Source of the DNA: Elysia marginata
Lineage: Eukaryota > Mollusca > Gastropoda > Plakobranchidae
Direction of reading: 5' to 3'
Length of the DNA stretch: 64,000 nt
Assembly: GCA_019649035.1 (NCBI GenBank)
Contig: BMAT01013534.1
Span: forward strand, 101,758 to 165,757
The stretch's first letter is position 1. Each line of letters opens with the position of its first letter. Positions 1 through 14,324 of this stretch are shown here, one piece after another. The translations under genes were made by a program, and so were the position numbers. Below the pieces are notes generated by a model. It saw nothing but the letters and a program-made list of their open reading frames with translations. It was not told where the DNA came from and did no database searches.

Positions 1-122
1 GTGTAGTCTCTTTTATAGTGAAAAACAGGAAACCAATAGCTTATTTCAAATTACGAATGAAACATGCATTTAACAACTTTATTTTAGTCGTCGTTGTTGT
101 TGTCTTAGTAGTAGTAGTAGTA

Positions 123-189
123 NNNNNNNNNNNNNNNNNNNNNNNNNNNNNNNNNNNNNNNNNNNNNNNNNNNNNNNNNNNNNNNNNNN
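123..189. other. assembly gap (67 N)
   Basis: This is a run of N inside an AGT/AGC trinucleotide repeat. The gap probably hides more of the same repeat. Confidence 0.99.
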
Positions 190-272
190 GTAGTAGTAGT
201 AGTTGTAGCAGTAGTGGTAATAGTAGTAGTAGTAGTAGTAGTAGTAGCAGCAGCAGCAACAGCAGCAGCAGC

Positions 273-342
<70 letters not shown>

Positions 343-374
343 CAATGTAGTAGTAGTAGCAGCAGCAGCAGCAA
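190..374. repeat. (AGT)n / (AGC)n microsatellite
   Basis: A long, nearly pure AGT tract with AGC interruptions lies next to the N gap. Every frame is open across it, giving poly-Ser, poly-Tyr and poly-Leu readings with no coding meaning. It falls inside an intron of the minus-strand channel gene, just past the donor site at 414-413. Confidence 0.97.
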
Positions 375-414
375 GTAGAGAAGGGGTCATATCTGTTTTG
401 GCTTAATGTCCTAC

Positions 415-2557
415 CTGCATAGACGTCCTCTCCGCGAAGCGAATGAGAACTCGCTTGAAAGTTTTGGGGTTGCCCTCAGCATCTTCCTCGTGATGTTCGC
501 CGTCTGGATAGAGCTGGCCTGGTACATAGCCATTATGTGGAGTTCTAGTGTGGCCGTTCTGTGTGTATTCTGCATAGGTCGCAGCGTTTATCTCACGCTG
601 ATCAAATAAAATATCGCCAAAGGTCTGCAACGGTTCTGGACGCTGTAGAGACAGAGCAAATAAATGTGAATGTCGCGTGGATCGTGGAGATGGTAGCGTG
701 TCGTAGATGCTTGTATAAACAAGTTGAGCGAAACGTTTCCATTTTCGTTTTCATTCAATGAGATTTTAGCATGCCTCATGTGCACAGTGGTCAATGTAGC
801 GTTTTTGAAAGCGTGCATAGGCGACGATCTTGTTGAAATTATACTTAGTGCGGTTAACTTTTTTTTTGCTTTCGCTTTTAGGTATATTTTAGCTAAAATG
901 ACCCAAAAGTAACAAACATAAAATTGGACGTGTTAGATTTTTACGACTTTTTTCCAAACTGTTTTGATCTTAATCGTATCTTGTCTGTTGAAGGCGTAAG
1001 GCTTATAGCTTACATGTTTCGTTTATACTCTTACAGCAGGAATAAAGGTCGCAATTTTTTTAAGTGGCTAATCCACACAGATCTACAGCAACTCCTATTT
1101 AATTTTCTCATATATGTCTTGTTTTGATTGAATTTGGCAAATAGCAAATAGAGTGAAGGTAATACACATTCATTCTTTTCGTGGGTTCTTATAATACAGA
1201 ATATAACCTGGATAGAAAAGATGCTTTATTGAAAAGAAGAAATTAAAGTAAAAAGATTTTATAGGAAATTTATCCTTGTTTTTTTTTAACCTTTGACAAA
1301 CATACGCTTTAAATTTAGGATTGCCGGGCAGGTATTTTGTTCATTATGAAGACTTCTATGGGAATAAGACGTTTACATATAAATGAACAAGTTGTATTCG
1401 CAAAACTATCCAGGAAAATGGACTCCTAAATAATCATGTGGATGGAAAGGTGTAAAAGGCCTGTTGTTTGAGAGTATAATATGTCGCCTCAAGGGCAAAC
1501 TCAAGCATCTGAAATTGTAATTGGTAAAAACAAAAACAAAAAGCAATGCATCACAAATACACATAAATGACTGAGGGTATTGGCAAGAGAACGTTTTTAA
1601 CTTCTAATAACTTAAAATAATAACTGTTTCAAAAACCGGAAGGTTTGTAACAAATCTGACTTTAGGAGAATATTAATATAAAACAGTTGGGATTACAAAC
1701 TGCACCTAAACTAATAAATAAGTTAGTGAATTTTAAAACTTAGCCTAAGTTGTTTTAGAATCTCCCGTTGCCTCTCATTTATCCAGCCAAAATGTCACTG
1801 ACCGTTAAGGCCAGTGCTCTTTATCGTGACACTGTTTCCAAACAGAAAACAACTTTGTTATTTTAACTCGAACTCGTTCAAAAGCGATCAGTAAAATCGA
1901 TTGGCTGGCTATTGCCGTTGGTCAAATGCGTACATTAGGGCGGTAGCATTAAAATAATCGGTTGATAAGCATCTGGACATCTCATTATTCCACAAGTCGT
2001 AGCTGTGTTGAACTCAAATAAAAAAAATTAATCCTACAATATTTCTGTAACTCCTGCCGGTTCTTTTAATGGGCAATATGAAGAGTAGAATGTTTTTCAC
2101 GTTTCCAAAGCATTTAACGGGAATGAGTTGCAGACCAATTTTAAATGGTAATAAAATTAATGTTTGGCATTAACCTAGTTTTACAATCCTCTGAACATGT
2201 TAACACCTTTTAATGATGGGGTGGGTTTTTTTATATTTTGTTTCCCACCAAATGAGTTTCAAAATGTACAAATTAATCTCCTTCAAGTTCCTTGAAACTT
2301 AAAAAAGAGCACCCAAATATTTATGCCATACAACACTTTCATTGTATCATGTCATCCCCACCTCGCCTAATGCCCCGCTTTCCTGAAACTCGTTTTTTAC
2401 CTTTTATTATCTTTCTCTATTTTCCATCTCTCTGTCTATTCATCTCTCTGACTGCTTTTTGTATCGTTTTATACGTTCTTTTGTATTTCGCGCTCACACT
2501 CTTTTTATCTCTGCTATTTGTTCCTTTGCTTCTATTCGCTGTCTCTCTGCCTGTGTG

Positions 2558-2632
<75 letters not shown>

Positions 2633-5600
2633 CCGCATAGCTATTGCAGCTGCAAAATATAGTTATATCCTAAGCCTAGTGTCTCTTTCTTTCTTTTTAT
2701 ATGAAAACTATAGAATATCTAGAGCGTAAACATAATTATATTTAATTTATTGTGGCAGCATGCTTATTTATTTTCTAGAAAGTCAATTAAAATTAAACTC
2801 GATTGTATTCCTTAGCTATTAAATAAAAAATATCATCCCTGCGACTTTATAAGAAACAGATGAAAGATTTTTTTATTGTTAAGATTGTTCAAATCAGCAT
2901 AACTTTTCTCTAACAAATTTATATATATTATAAAACTTTCATTAATGTTAAGTCTTAAAAAGAGTTTGGGAGAGCGAGATATAAATATAGACTGAAGAAA
3001 GCATGCATTTTTTGCTCTTACATGGAGAGGAACGAGAAAGCGTGAGACTCAATCACATTTTTTGCGATTCGTTTTATTATTTTCTGGTAGCAAAGTTCCT
3101 CAGCATCCAAATTCAAAATACCTGAAGATGGCAACGACAATGTCAATAAAAAATTTGAAAAGCTTTGGTAACAGGTCTTTTTACCACACTGGCCCTAACA
3201 TGTGGAACAATCTCTCATGCTCAATAGTTTCCTCTACGTCTTTGTCTCCCTTTAAAAAGAATCTTAAAACTTGGCTTTTCAATTCTTTTGCCAATTCCTT
3301 TTGAGATAATTTAATTTAATTTTGTAATCGCTCTCTATATATTTACATTCATATTTTAACGTATATTGTTTATGCCTAGGACTTTGAATTCATTTCATCA
3401 CTATTTGCCAAAACGGACCCTCAAAAGTGTCTTCATACAGTTAATAGTGTAAAAAACCATGCTTATTTCAACCTTTACTCTATTTACAATATAAAATTCT
3501 TTGGGAGGCGGGAGTTTTGTTTTGTTTTGGTCCTGTGTTTGCTTCGAATATTTTCACAAAGAATGTAGCCAAGTAGAGCAAAATTATTTGCACTGAAAAA
3601 AATCCATAATGCATGCGTCAGCTGTATTAATACACAGCATCTATCAAGTATATCAAAGATCTTTACTACTTCTCTATCTTCTTTTCTTTCACTACACTGG
3701 TCCTGAAATCATGTTTGCAATGTAAAGTTTCATGCGATTTCTGTTTTTCAGTCATTCGGTTAGCAGCGTTTTTTGTATTGATTTGCAAAACAGAAATTTC
3801 AAACCTCTCTGAACGGCTTGTCCGATCACGAACTGCGTTTTCTAGTTTTGAAGTTGCTGTGTATTAAAACTCTTTGTTCTGCTCTGGTGACTGTTCTTTG
3901 ATTTAAAAAAATGCCAATAAAATGCCACGCACGACCTAGGGTGTGTTCACAATAAAGCTACAGGAGGTTTCGGGCTTTAGTTGTACCGCTGTTCGGATCA
4001 TTACCCGGGGGTGTTTTATTCTTGTACTAAAAAACATGCTGAAAGGCTGAATCTGCGCATGAGTCTTTCTGTTTGTACACAGAGGAAATTGGGTGACACT
4101 CGCGACGGAAATAAAAGCGTCTTTTGTCCTCGTGCTTTGTTCGCCCTGGGGGTCAAGACAAGATCTCTGGTGAGAGACACGACTGGAGCAGGTCTGCGCT
4201 GTAGACGCGCTTGGTTGATTTGACAAGAAAAGGCTTACATTGAAAAGCTAATTAGTAGACAAACAACCCCCCAGCTTGTAGTGATTTATATAAAAGTTAT
4301 TATCTAAATTTAGATGCTTGAGTACCTCTTAAGTAGATTAAGATTGTGGATTGACTGTTTGGGTAGATCTAGATGACAGTCTATATAAACCGCATCTGAG
4401 TATAAAATTGCACTGTAAATTACTCGTTTGGCCAGTCAAAAACTAGATTTAAAAACTGCAGTTTAGGTAAAATATAGATAGTTTAACATCAGTGGGGTAG
4501 GAAGAGATCCAAAAGAGTGAAAATGGAATGGCTCCTTTTTTGTCGCGGCTATAAAATTCCTCTTGTGTTAAGATTTTTTTGGGGGGAGGGTTATCGAGTT
4601 GAAAACATAAGTTCAATTTATTCAATGGTGTTATAAAAAAATGCTCAACAATAATTCTAAGTAGATCCATTTCCAATTTCTGTATTAAGGCTTGGGACAA
4701 AGGTGCGCGCGTGTGTGCTTTTGATAGTTCTAAACATTCAAGATCACGAAAACTAAATTCCTATATAGATTTTGTCCCCGGGTTTTTGATGCTCCTTTTT
4801 TTTTTTTTGGAAATACGTATAATGAATAAAATGCATTCCCCCTTTTTTTTCCTTCATAATTATTGAAAGAGCGGCAAATTTTGGAGGGTTTTTTTTTTGG
4901 TAGAAAAAAAGAGTATGGTTGGCACGCTGAGTGTATTTATTATCATTATAAATGGTGCCATGAACAACACTTTTAGCCATACTCATAAATGAAGTCAATA
5001 GGTGGAGCAACGAATTGTGGAGTGTAGCCGCTGTAACATTAACGCTCCCTAAGGGAGCTCAGAGGGCGTTGGACTAACATAAATACCAACATTGAATTAG
5101 ATTTGGTATGTCTTTTACACGAAAACTGCTTTTGTTGGTTATAAAAACTATATCAATCAAACATATCAGAATATAGCATACAAGTTTTAGTTAGTATAAA
5201 AGACGGCAATAAAATTAGATACGCGTAGCTAATAAGACCATTGTTTTCTTTAAAATTTGTCCTACCAGAACTGGTTGGTCTTTAACTTCGTTCTTTAAAC
5301 TAGTGTGTAAGAGAAATCCTAAACCGTGTTTTTTCCATTGAAGCTCTCGCGTATTCTTCATGATTATTTTGTTACATAAGTTGAACAGGAGTGGCAGTAG
5401 CGCTGTGTTGATAAGCAAATTAAATTTTTTTCAAGGAAGGTGTATATTTCAGCTCTAAAATTTTTGTTTGTACTTTTAGAGCTTAACTATATACCTTCGT
5501 TGAAAAATTTGATTTGCTTATTTTGTTGCGGTTGTTTTGAGCGTTATTTAAAAGATCAAAATTATTGGTTAAGATTTCCAAAACTAGATAGTAAACTTTT

Positions 5601-6378
5601 AAAATTTGTTATAAGGTTCAATCGTTGTGTTCAAGAGACATTTTTTTGTGTTCACTGTTGATTGGTTTTGTATTGAGACCAAGTCGTCTTGCCCACTTTT
5701 TATACACAAAATTTGCATTACGTGGACACTGTGTTTTAATTACTAGGGATGAAATGGGCTAATGGGGAAAAATCTGACGAGGCACAAAACTCTTAGTCTG
5801 AGTATTATTACGTACGATAATTTTTTTTAGATAAGATTTCTTTCACATTACTCTATAGAATTATAAAGTATCCTAAAAAAGGATAACTTTTTAATGGGCC
5901 TTTAACAACAGCGGGATACGTGTGTCATTTTATGTTCAGTAACCTCAGAGGTTACTTAAAAGTATGTTTTGAACTACGCCTTCACTTTTTTTGTTCTTAA
6001 TTGAAGTAACAATATAACTTTTAATATTAAATTCTAAATGTAAAAAAAAAGTTAAAATTAGATTAAAACTGAAAGATTTATAGTCTTGCCATATCACTCA
6101 AATGATGTTACGCAAGAGGCATCCTAAAAATAAGACCCCGTGTTTGTCTCACTAATGTGCCAACGTTCACTTGCGGGTTATGGAAAATTGCAACTGCAGA
6201 CCCACCCTCACTACCTTAGTTAAAAAATTTTGACGAATTATAGCGAGGGTCTCAGTGCAGTGGGTTCGCGTTATCCTGGTTCAGTGAAGTTGCTGTTGCG
6301 TTCGTGAATTCAATCTTATATTTCAGTGCAAAACGAGAAACTGTTAGACCGTATCATCTAGAACCATCCTGACTCAAG

Positions 6379-6425
<47 letters not shown>

Positions 6426-7721
6426 AATTTAACAGAATCTCAATTACATTTTATAAACTGTTTTCATTCTCCCTATCTATATTTCATACATATTTCTGTT
6501 CATATTATAGTTAGCCTTTAATATAATCCGTTTAGGTATTTCATCGGTTTGCCAATTACTATTTTTACCGTCTATTTCCCTTTTTCCGTTTACTTATCTG
6601 CCCTGAGATAGTTAAAATTCTATCTCTCTTCTGAGTTTACTCTGTATTTAGTTTTGGGAGTACTTAGGTAATGAAACAGCTTCGTAATGTGTTTGGGGAT
6701 CATATTTTAGGGCAGTAGGATACCGACCTCTTCGAACTGGTCCACTCTAAGTCTTATATAGGATGAAAGAAGTAAAGTACGTAATTGTTTTACATTCAAA
6801 ATCACGAGAAACTTAACTCTAGAATAGAGATGTACTGGCATGGTGTGTCTAAATAAAAAAAAGCAACACCTGTCGATCAAATAAATGTTAATAAGAACAA
6901 AAAATTCGTTGTTTTTAGTCTTGACAAATTGCAACACGTTTTTTTTTCTTTTGTGAAACACTTTATGTATGTTACTTTATTTAAAGGTTAAGATTTTGCA
7001 GAAGACTGTTGGGTAACGTAGATGGCTACACGTATGATGACCTATAGCTTTAACCACAAACATACCTGCTGTGTCTAGCTTGGGGGAATATGAATTATTG
7101 GTCCTGTCTACGAGAAACATGGATTACGGATTACGGAAGAGTGTTGGGGGGGGGGAGGAGGCAGGGGGTTGTTATGTCTGTGATTATACTTTAGATCTGC
7201 TCGTAGCTATTGCAGTTTGTTGTTTTTGGTCTGGTTTTATTATTGTTATGTCAAATGTGTTACATATTGACGCAGATCTTTCTTTTTTGTTTTTGTTTCT
7301 GTTTCACATCTCTGTGATGATACAGCACAACACATCGGACATTCGCCAAGCTCTCTCTATTTTCGTGTATAATTTGTTTTTTGTGGGTCTTGAATTGTAC
7401 GAAAAAAATGGACATAAATCACAGTCGAATTAGGCTTAGTCCTGTGTGTATCTCTACCTGAGAAACGGTTTATCTTAGATGTTGGGAATCTGGCGATTCA
7501 TTCTAGAGTGCCTTTATGTGTCAGATTGAAAAAAAAACGCTCGTTTGCTTGTACAATACAACGTACTAACAGTCTCATGTAGAATGTGAAAGGCCGCACG
7601 GGGCAAAGGGAGCGCAGGTTGGTTGGAGGAGGAAATGAACATACAGTGATGAGGTCATAGTGATTTATTGATGAAACGTAATTACCGTTAAAAACCTGAA
7701 ATGAATTTAAGTATTTGAATC

Positions 7722-7770
<49 letters not shown>

Positions 7771-9114
7771 CTTAGGCTGTATTTGTCCATCCCTCGATGT
7801 CTAGGAAGTTTTAGAGACTAATCCTCTCAGGTTTTGTATGAAATAAAAATTTGCTGTTTGCAAGTATTTTAAGTAGTTAAAGTTTGCTGTAGTTTCAATA
7901 TGACCCGTATGACGTTAAAAAAAGCAAAACAGACTTCAAATGCCGTGTTGTGAATCAACTTGTCATTTTTATTTCAATTGTTGTTGCTGTAAAAGTGTTG
8001 ATGTTCTTAAACCTTCAATTTTGACGTTGTTTTTAAACAATATGTTTTCAATTTTATATACCTGTTATATATCATTTAACAAGAATATAGCGAGAAAATA
8101 TATTGCAGCAATTTAAAATATATTCCAGATTCTCAGAACAGACAAAATTGCGCTTATTTATCTTCTTTAATTCAGAAATGGCCCTCGTTAAATTTAGAGA
8201 TTTTAAAGCTATGAAAAAATAAGTGCACTCCAAAGTATTTGAATGAACAGACTCCAGTTCACCCCATTTGAAGATAAAATACACCGCGCCCTTCGGTATT
8301 CTTTATGTTGCAAGAGCGCTATTATAATGTCGTTTTAATATTTCATACAGCTTTTATTTTTCATCCAAATTCTTTTAATAGCGGATTTTAGCAACTTTGT
8401 ACATATTTGCTTTGTACTTAGATCTTAGTAGGCTGACATGAGCGGTTACCGATTTATATAGATTTAGATGCATGATTATTGTAGGATTGTATTTTTCTAA
8501 TCATGTTTTACCATAAATACTATTGCTGAAGCTGTCATTATTATCATCAATATTATTTTGGTACTTATTTTATTGTGTTTGTCATTGTTATTATTGTTAT
8601 TGTCATTATTATTGTTATTGCTATTATCATTGTTATTATTATTTTTATTATTATAATTATTACTTTTGTTATATTATTTTTTTTACAGTTACAATTATCG
8701 CTCTTTATTAATCATTAATCAATTACTATCATTAATGCTAATACTACAGTTGTTGTTTTTGTTGCTATTAATTTTGTTATTGTTGTTCTTCTTCGTGTTA
8801 TTATCGTTGTGGTTATTATCATTGTTGACTTTTTTATTATCATTATTATCTTAATCATCATTATTTCACCATTACTAGTATCTCTATTATGGTTAATTTT
8901 CAAATATTCATTACGGTAAAAATTTGATAGAACTACGTCAAAAACAGTTAAAATTGAGGAAGATCTTTTTTTAATAATGTTGTGACTAAGTATTTTGCAG
9001 CTTTACCTTCATATTATTGTCTATCCCTGGTCCTCTCGCAGGATCGTCGTAGTCGGCATCTGGTTCCCACGTAAAGTCTCCTGACTTCGGGTTGTATCCC
9101 CACTGTTTAGCCAT
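415..9114 (-). CDS. probable DEG/ENaC-type sodium channel, N-terminal part (partial)
   Basis: Two minus-strand exons fit one gene. Exon 1 (9114-9007, 36 codons) starts at an ATG and ends at a GTAAAG donor. Exon 2 (624-415, 70 codons) lies between a GTTGCAG acceptor and a GTAGGA donor. Both junctions are phase 0, so they join into a 106-residue hydrophilic, acidic N-terminus. Exon 2 ends with KRVLIRFAERTSMQ, followed by the splice. Known family feature: DEG/ENaC channels have a short cytoplasmic N-terminus ending in a Phe-rich 'F-x-x-x-T-[ST]-x-[HQ]-G' stretch just before the first membrane helix, and this exon ends exactly there. The membrane helices, the large Cys-rich loop and the pore lie off the left edge, so channel identity is an inference from one short motif. 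The 8.4 kb intron may hide a missed exon. The reading frame and splice sites are strong; the family name is moderate. Confidence 0.55.
2562..2628. repeat. (TC)n microsatellite
   Basis: A nearly pure TC dinucleotide tract of about 67 bases. It creates a Ser-Leu repeat reading frame that should not be taken as coding. Confidence 0.98.
3062..3304 (+). mobile_element. non-LTR retrotransposon (LINE) fragment, C-terminal end of ORF2
   Basis: The open frame ends with SFYHTGPNMWNNLSCSI and then FKKNLKTWLFNSFANSF before a stop. Known family feature: many invertebrate LINE reverse-transcriptase polyproteins end with a conserved tail of the form 'G.R.F...GP..WN.LP..[IV]R....F.K.LK..LF'. Only this tail is present; the reverse transcriptase core is missing upstream, as expected for a 5'-truncated insertion. 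AT-rich sequence after the stop could be its 3' untranslated region. The fragment sits in a long intron and is presumably dead. Confidence 0.7.
6383..6424. repeat. (TC)n microsatellite
   Basis: Pure TC dinucleotide tract of about 42 bases. Confidence 0.98.
7725..7766. repeat. (CT)n microsatellite
   Basis: Pure CT dinucleotide tract of about 42 bases, in the same pyrimidine-on-plus orientation as the tracts at 2.6, 6.4, 20.75 and 44.94 kb. Confidence 0.98.
8526..8868. repeat. cryptic TTATTG/TTATTA simple-sequence region
   Basis: About 340 bases dominated by TTATTG, TTATTA and TTGTTG triplets with frequent point changes. It keeps frames open on both strands, giving artificial Tyr/Cys/Leu-rich and Thr-rich readings. 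It looks like an old, decayed trinucleotide microsatellite. Confidence 0.85.
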
Positions 9115-12100
9115 CGCTTTAAAAGACCTAACGCACTGCTTGAAAAAACACCTGGTATTTACAACTACAGGGCGTCATTGGGCCAAGCGCTGGCAGCGTC
9201 ATGTCACCTCGTGATTTTCTAGTTTTTACATGGTCTATGATTTTGAGTTAACAATAGAAGCAACAATTCCCAAGATTTCTACGTTGAGATTGGCCTAAAT
9301 ATTATGTGTTTGATAAGTTACGCTCTATTTTTCATTAACATAGATCTAGATGTGTTGTGTAGCCTACTTCTGTCACACAAAAATGTCACCAAGATCGGAA
9401 AGGATTACTCCATTATGAACGTCTTTTCATAAGACTACTTACTTGAACCTTTCCTGCCATGATGAACTGGCATATCCAATCACTGCGGGAAGTGTCGGCG
9501 CGTTGCTTTTATAGGACCACGGGCTCTTGATCGGTTGTAAGCTTATAATTATAAATCTGCGTTGAAAAACGAGATCGAGAGATTTGCAAAGAGGAAAAAG
9601 TTTTCTCTCTAGCGAGCACAAAAAACTTCCGACTCTCACTGTGTTTAGCGTTAGATCTGAAGATAGTGGAACGGTTCGGTTTAAAGCCAATGAAGGGTGA
9701 CGGAAGAAACCGCTGGTGCAAAAACATTATACTTTACACAAGGATTCTCTCCCTATTATTAGTCAAATTTACCCTGTGTGTACACTTAAAAGGGAAATAG
9801 GGTTATTGTGAAGCTTCCTGAAATTACTGGTACTATAGGAGCGATAAGCACTGGAATTCATTTTTATCACCTCAAAGTTTTGAAAGCAGAACGAGCGAGC
9901 GAGAGGGGCGAAATGTCTAATAAAAGGATCGGACCGTAATAAGCACTGTGAAAACATAACGATTGAACAAAACGTTCATTTGAAACTTAAAATCTGAAAA
10001 TGCAATCGACAAGTATGTGGTCTAATGACATCAGATGGTGGACTATTTGTCATAAAGAAAATGAGACCAGCAGAGAGACAGGCGTCTGAGGAAAGACAGA
10101 GAGCGGGTGGAGAAAGAGAGAAAATAAAGATATTAATCAGTTGGTCTCTTTTAAAAGTTCATATCTTTTCCAGGCGGTTGGAACATTGCAAGTTTTGAAA
10201 TGCAAGCACTTAAGAATGACGATAATTTAACCCATTTCTATGTTGTCAAGATGTTTTACTTCCAGTGCATTGTGGTCTAACCAATGTTTGCTTTTTACCA
10301 ATATCGGTCACTTTCTACAGGATCAAACAACGTAAAAGAAATAGTAGGCCAACATTACTGGTTGGCTGCGTAATGGGTTTACAAAGTTATGCTCGTTCCA
10401 TAAAGAGCGCTCGAAAAGAAATATTTGTAATGAGCTTTACCTAATGAACTTATCTACATCTAGGCTATAATTTTGCCCTCTGGTATGTTTGTATTGCCTT
10501 CTATATGGAACTGATTAGGCTAGAGCCATGTTGAAATAACATCACGGCTCAAGAGGCTTTGTTTTCAGAGCCACTTGCGATCACCATTTGCTTGAAATAA
10601 GGCGACTTATTCTTGTGAACGATGACGAAAGGACTGAGGCCAAATCAATAACTCGAGGTCAGATCGACGTGCCAATTACTGATAAGAAGACACAGGGATA
10701 TAGAGAGACTCTTTTTTCGGTATGCACAAAACATGTTTGTTTGCTAAACGCATTTCAAATCTTGGTTCCCTCACTCTGCTCAACGTTAGTTTTGAATAAA
10801 AACAAAATTTGTACCGGAGAAGGTATGTAAGTCTGCGCCATTTGGATAGAAGGGATCATTCAAAACGTTTTTTTTTTCAGTTTGTTTTCTGTTTACTCTC
10901 GAAAGCCAAATATCAACACCATGTTAAGGTTTTAAAAGTGCATGTTCTTTCACCAGATAAAATAATGATCCTGCCCTGTGAAAAAAATGGTTGTCTCGCT
11001 TTAAAAAATCAACGACAAGCGGTACGGTATACGAAGTTTTTTGTGCCAAAATAATGATTACCGATCAATTCAGCATGATTAAATTGGAAGAAAATTAACA
11101 ATCGAATGCTTCAAAATTTGATTAACAGAAAGACAAGGTACTTTTTCTAAAACTTAAAGAAGAGGATAATGAATTATCTGTTTTCAACGGTGTGTGGACT
11201 TAAAAGAAAATCTTTTTTCATGGAAAAAGGAACAAGAACGTGATACTCGTTTTCTTTTATTGTGCAAACAAATGAAAGTTTTGAATTGGAAGACTAAAAA
11301 AGGTCGCTGCGCATATAGTTAGAATTTTTAAAACAGCCGCACGGTTCACATAGTTTATTTATCTAAAGAGTGAGAGAACTAGAACCAAATTTTAGACTGA
11401 ATTCACCATGATAGGACGAACCCGAAAAAGAAATTCTCAACCTGCTCTAGTATGAAGTAAATTTATCCTTTTGTCTCGCAGGCTAAAATAATGTTTCGCC
11501 CAGCACTACCCTCCATTGCTCCTCATAAATCAATACATGATTGTCCATGAGCACCCCGAGGCAAATTTTGACGCCCACTTTCCACGGAGATTTGTATTTT
11601 CCACGGAGATTAGAATACAATGCATGTGTGCAAGTAGAAGATTAATTTGTGTGAAAGAGAATACTCACGTGAGTCTGTGATTCGGGAGATCTCTAGAGTT
11701 ATTCATCGGCAAGTATCGTTTTGCCACTTCTTAACTGATCTCAAAGCACGGAAACCTTTGTTTTTAGACTTTACTTCTGCTACACGACTTTCCTTTCATT
11801 TTCTTAAAACGTGGCTTGACTCGCTTTGCACTTAAGGAAAAGTTAAAGTGTAGACTATCATATTAAAACTGTCCCTCATTTAGATTATATAATTCTTCGA
11901 GAATATTCAAGAAGTTATCGAGCAAAATGTCTTCAAGTGAACGATGCAAAATAGCAGATACATTCAATCATAAACATCCTGTAAAATTTACGCATTTAAT
12001 TTTTCTAAATTTACACTCCGGCATATTGTTAATTTTTTCTTCATGACAGACAATGCACATAATGTAGAAATATAAAAAAATTGTCAATATGCAAATTAGG

Positions 12101-14324
12101 TCACCTTTTGGAGTCTCAACACTACTTTACATCTCTCTTTTTTTCCTTCTTCTTTATTATCAAATTCCAGGTGATTAGTAGGTCTTATGTGTCTATCCAA
12201 CAGTGTCTATCCCCAACGGTGCATGATTTTAATACACCTGCGCGCGCCATCTACGCCTGGGTGCTTTCTGGTTAACTTTCTCTGGGCTGTCATTAATGAC
12301 GTCCTTATGGAGGTGACAAAGATCACTTTGAATTGGGTTCTTGGTAGTTCTGAAAAAAGTTTCTAATTTAACTTAACTATTTCTAACGGCTGTGACTGTG
12401 AGCCATTGCTGCTAATTTCCTCAACATTTAAACGTTTCTTAAATCCTAAGATATAATCACACGGAAATGTAACGTAATTGAGTATATAAACTCATCAAGG
12501 TACTGACATGTTTACTTTGTAAAATGCTCTAGGTATCACACATTTATTAACTTTCGTTTTCAGAATCTCACGAAACATCCATTCATTATATTTTAGAATT
12601 AGTAAATAAGATTGGGGGAAATCTGTTCGAATATTAAAAGTATAATTATATTGAAACTAGAATTTGATTTTTTTATGCCCTATCAATTGTATGGAAAAAA
12701 TGTTCAATATATGACGTCTTTTTTTATTTTGTTGTTTCGATAGCATGTTTATCTGTAGATACACTAAATTAACAAGAAATATATTTTAATATTGATAAAC
12801 TAGTGAATTGATCACATACTAAGAAATGATACACGAACGACGAAAACACTTAAGAAGAATTAAGCCTGATGTGCAATAAAATTCGTCACGGATACTGAGT
12901 CTGTTGTACAAGATAAGCAACTAATGAGGCCAAAACATGAACAAGAAAGTAGATTTCGAGTTTTATAAAAATATGAAAATTGAAATAAGGTTAAACTTAG
13001 TTAAAAGGTCAACAGCTCTCGATATCAATTTTAATTGAAATGTTGATAACTTCAGGTTATGAATTTTGCTTTGTAGAAAAAAATCGTATTTTTTTCTAAA
13101 TTTTTCAGAAACGGATATCTGCGCCACACATTAGAAGGACATGTTTAAAAATATTTCTCCTTTTTTTTTAAATTTGTTGACGCAACAATTTCGAAAGCTT
13201 TCACTGCTTGAGTTTTCCTAGAGTCATAGCATATGTAAAGTAATACAAATATTTGTTATACAAAGATGGAGTCACACTCCTTTGAACGCAATCTCGGTGC
13301 AAGCATCTCGTCTTTTCTTCTCATGGTGTAGATCGTGAGTCTCGGCCTAGCGGAACGAGTTTGTCGCATTCTAAGATGTTTCATGCTCGAGGTATTTTCC
13401 ATTCTAAAAGAGATGAACTGGCGTCACGTTTTTAGGCCGACGCCTGTTTTGCGTAATTATGTGTCCTTATAAAGGGTGCTTATAGGTTATATAAGGACCA
13501 ATAAGTCAATGGTTGTTTTTAAGATTTCTCTAGGTTTTGTTACAAGGTGAAAGGCTATCTTTCGAGAATATTACGAAACGTTTTCCTTAGTAAACACATT
13601 CCATTGCACATTAGCCATGCTGTAGAAACGGATGAAACACGTTTATGGAATCAGCACCACAGAGAATAGTTCGTAATCCAAAATTGACTTTTAGGCCGGT
13701 TTATTAAATGCCAATGCGGCTTTCAGTTATATTGATACAAAAATTTTTGTTATTTCCAGCTCTAATTTTTTAAAGTTTTATCTGTTTCATATTTATGGAA
13801 AAAAGTAGTGTTTAACATTTTATCCGAATGAAAACCATCACCTTTCCTAATTTGCTGAATACCTGATTGTTTTCGAATGCCTAATTTGTCTTTGCTTTTG
13901 AACTATTTGAGTAATACGTGACATCCTACCATCCAATCCGATCTTCAAGATCAGAGAATTAAATCTGTTGACAAACCTTAGAATTGAAAAATACCTACAG
14001 AGATAAAGCTCACACGTTCCAGGGCTCAGTTGTTTAGGACAGTTTACCCTTGTCAGTTGAAGAGTCTGAATCTGTTTAACCATTCAAAACATCTCAGAAA
14101 ACTATTTTTTTTAGAAATTCATTTCATGACCAAGTTTAGAACAATGTAATTGATATAGTCTGATAATGTTTAATCATGATTATTGCTTTTACAATGTCGG
14201 TTTATGAATGCGTTTAATACCATGTGTATTGGTTTTAGGTATGAAAGAGAAACTGTTTTAGTTTTAATTTGAACTTTAAACGCTTGTTTTTCTTTCTTTT
14301 CTTTATTTTTCTTTTTTTTTTTTT
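9115..14324. other. intergenic region, no gene recognised
   Basis: AT-rich sequence upstream of the channel's first coding exon. Any promoter and 5' untranslated exon of that gene would lie here, but I cannot place them. The open frames are all under about 85 codons, lack splice support and look like no known family. A purine-rich stretch lies around 10.06-10.13 kb. Confidence 0.4.

Larger units (their letters stand above)
625..9006 (-). other. long intron of the channel gene
   Basis: About 8.4 kb with no convincing exon on either strand. It holds three TC microsatellites, a non-LTR retrotransposon tail at 3062-3304 and a long impure T-rich trinucleotide tract near 8.5-8.9 kb. The remaining open frames are short and AT-rich, and none resembles a protein family I recognise. 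Confidence 0.45.

Noticed and set aside
2292-2729. 145-codon plus-strand open frame rich in Ser and Leu
   Set aside because: Most of it is read through a TC microsatellite and pyrimidine-rich flanks; there is no splice signal and no family resemblance.
5040-5090. tRNA-like start (gggagctcagagggcgttgg)
   Set aside because: It resembles the D-arm region of a tRNA, but no T-arm follows at the right distance.
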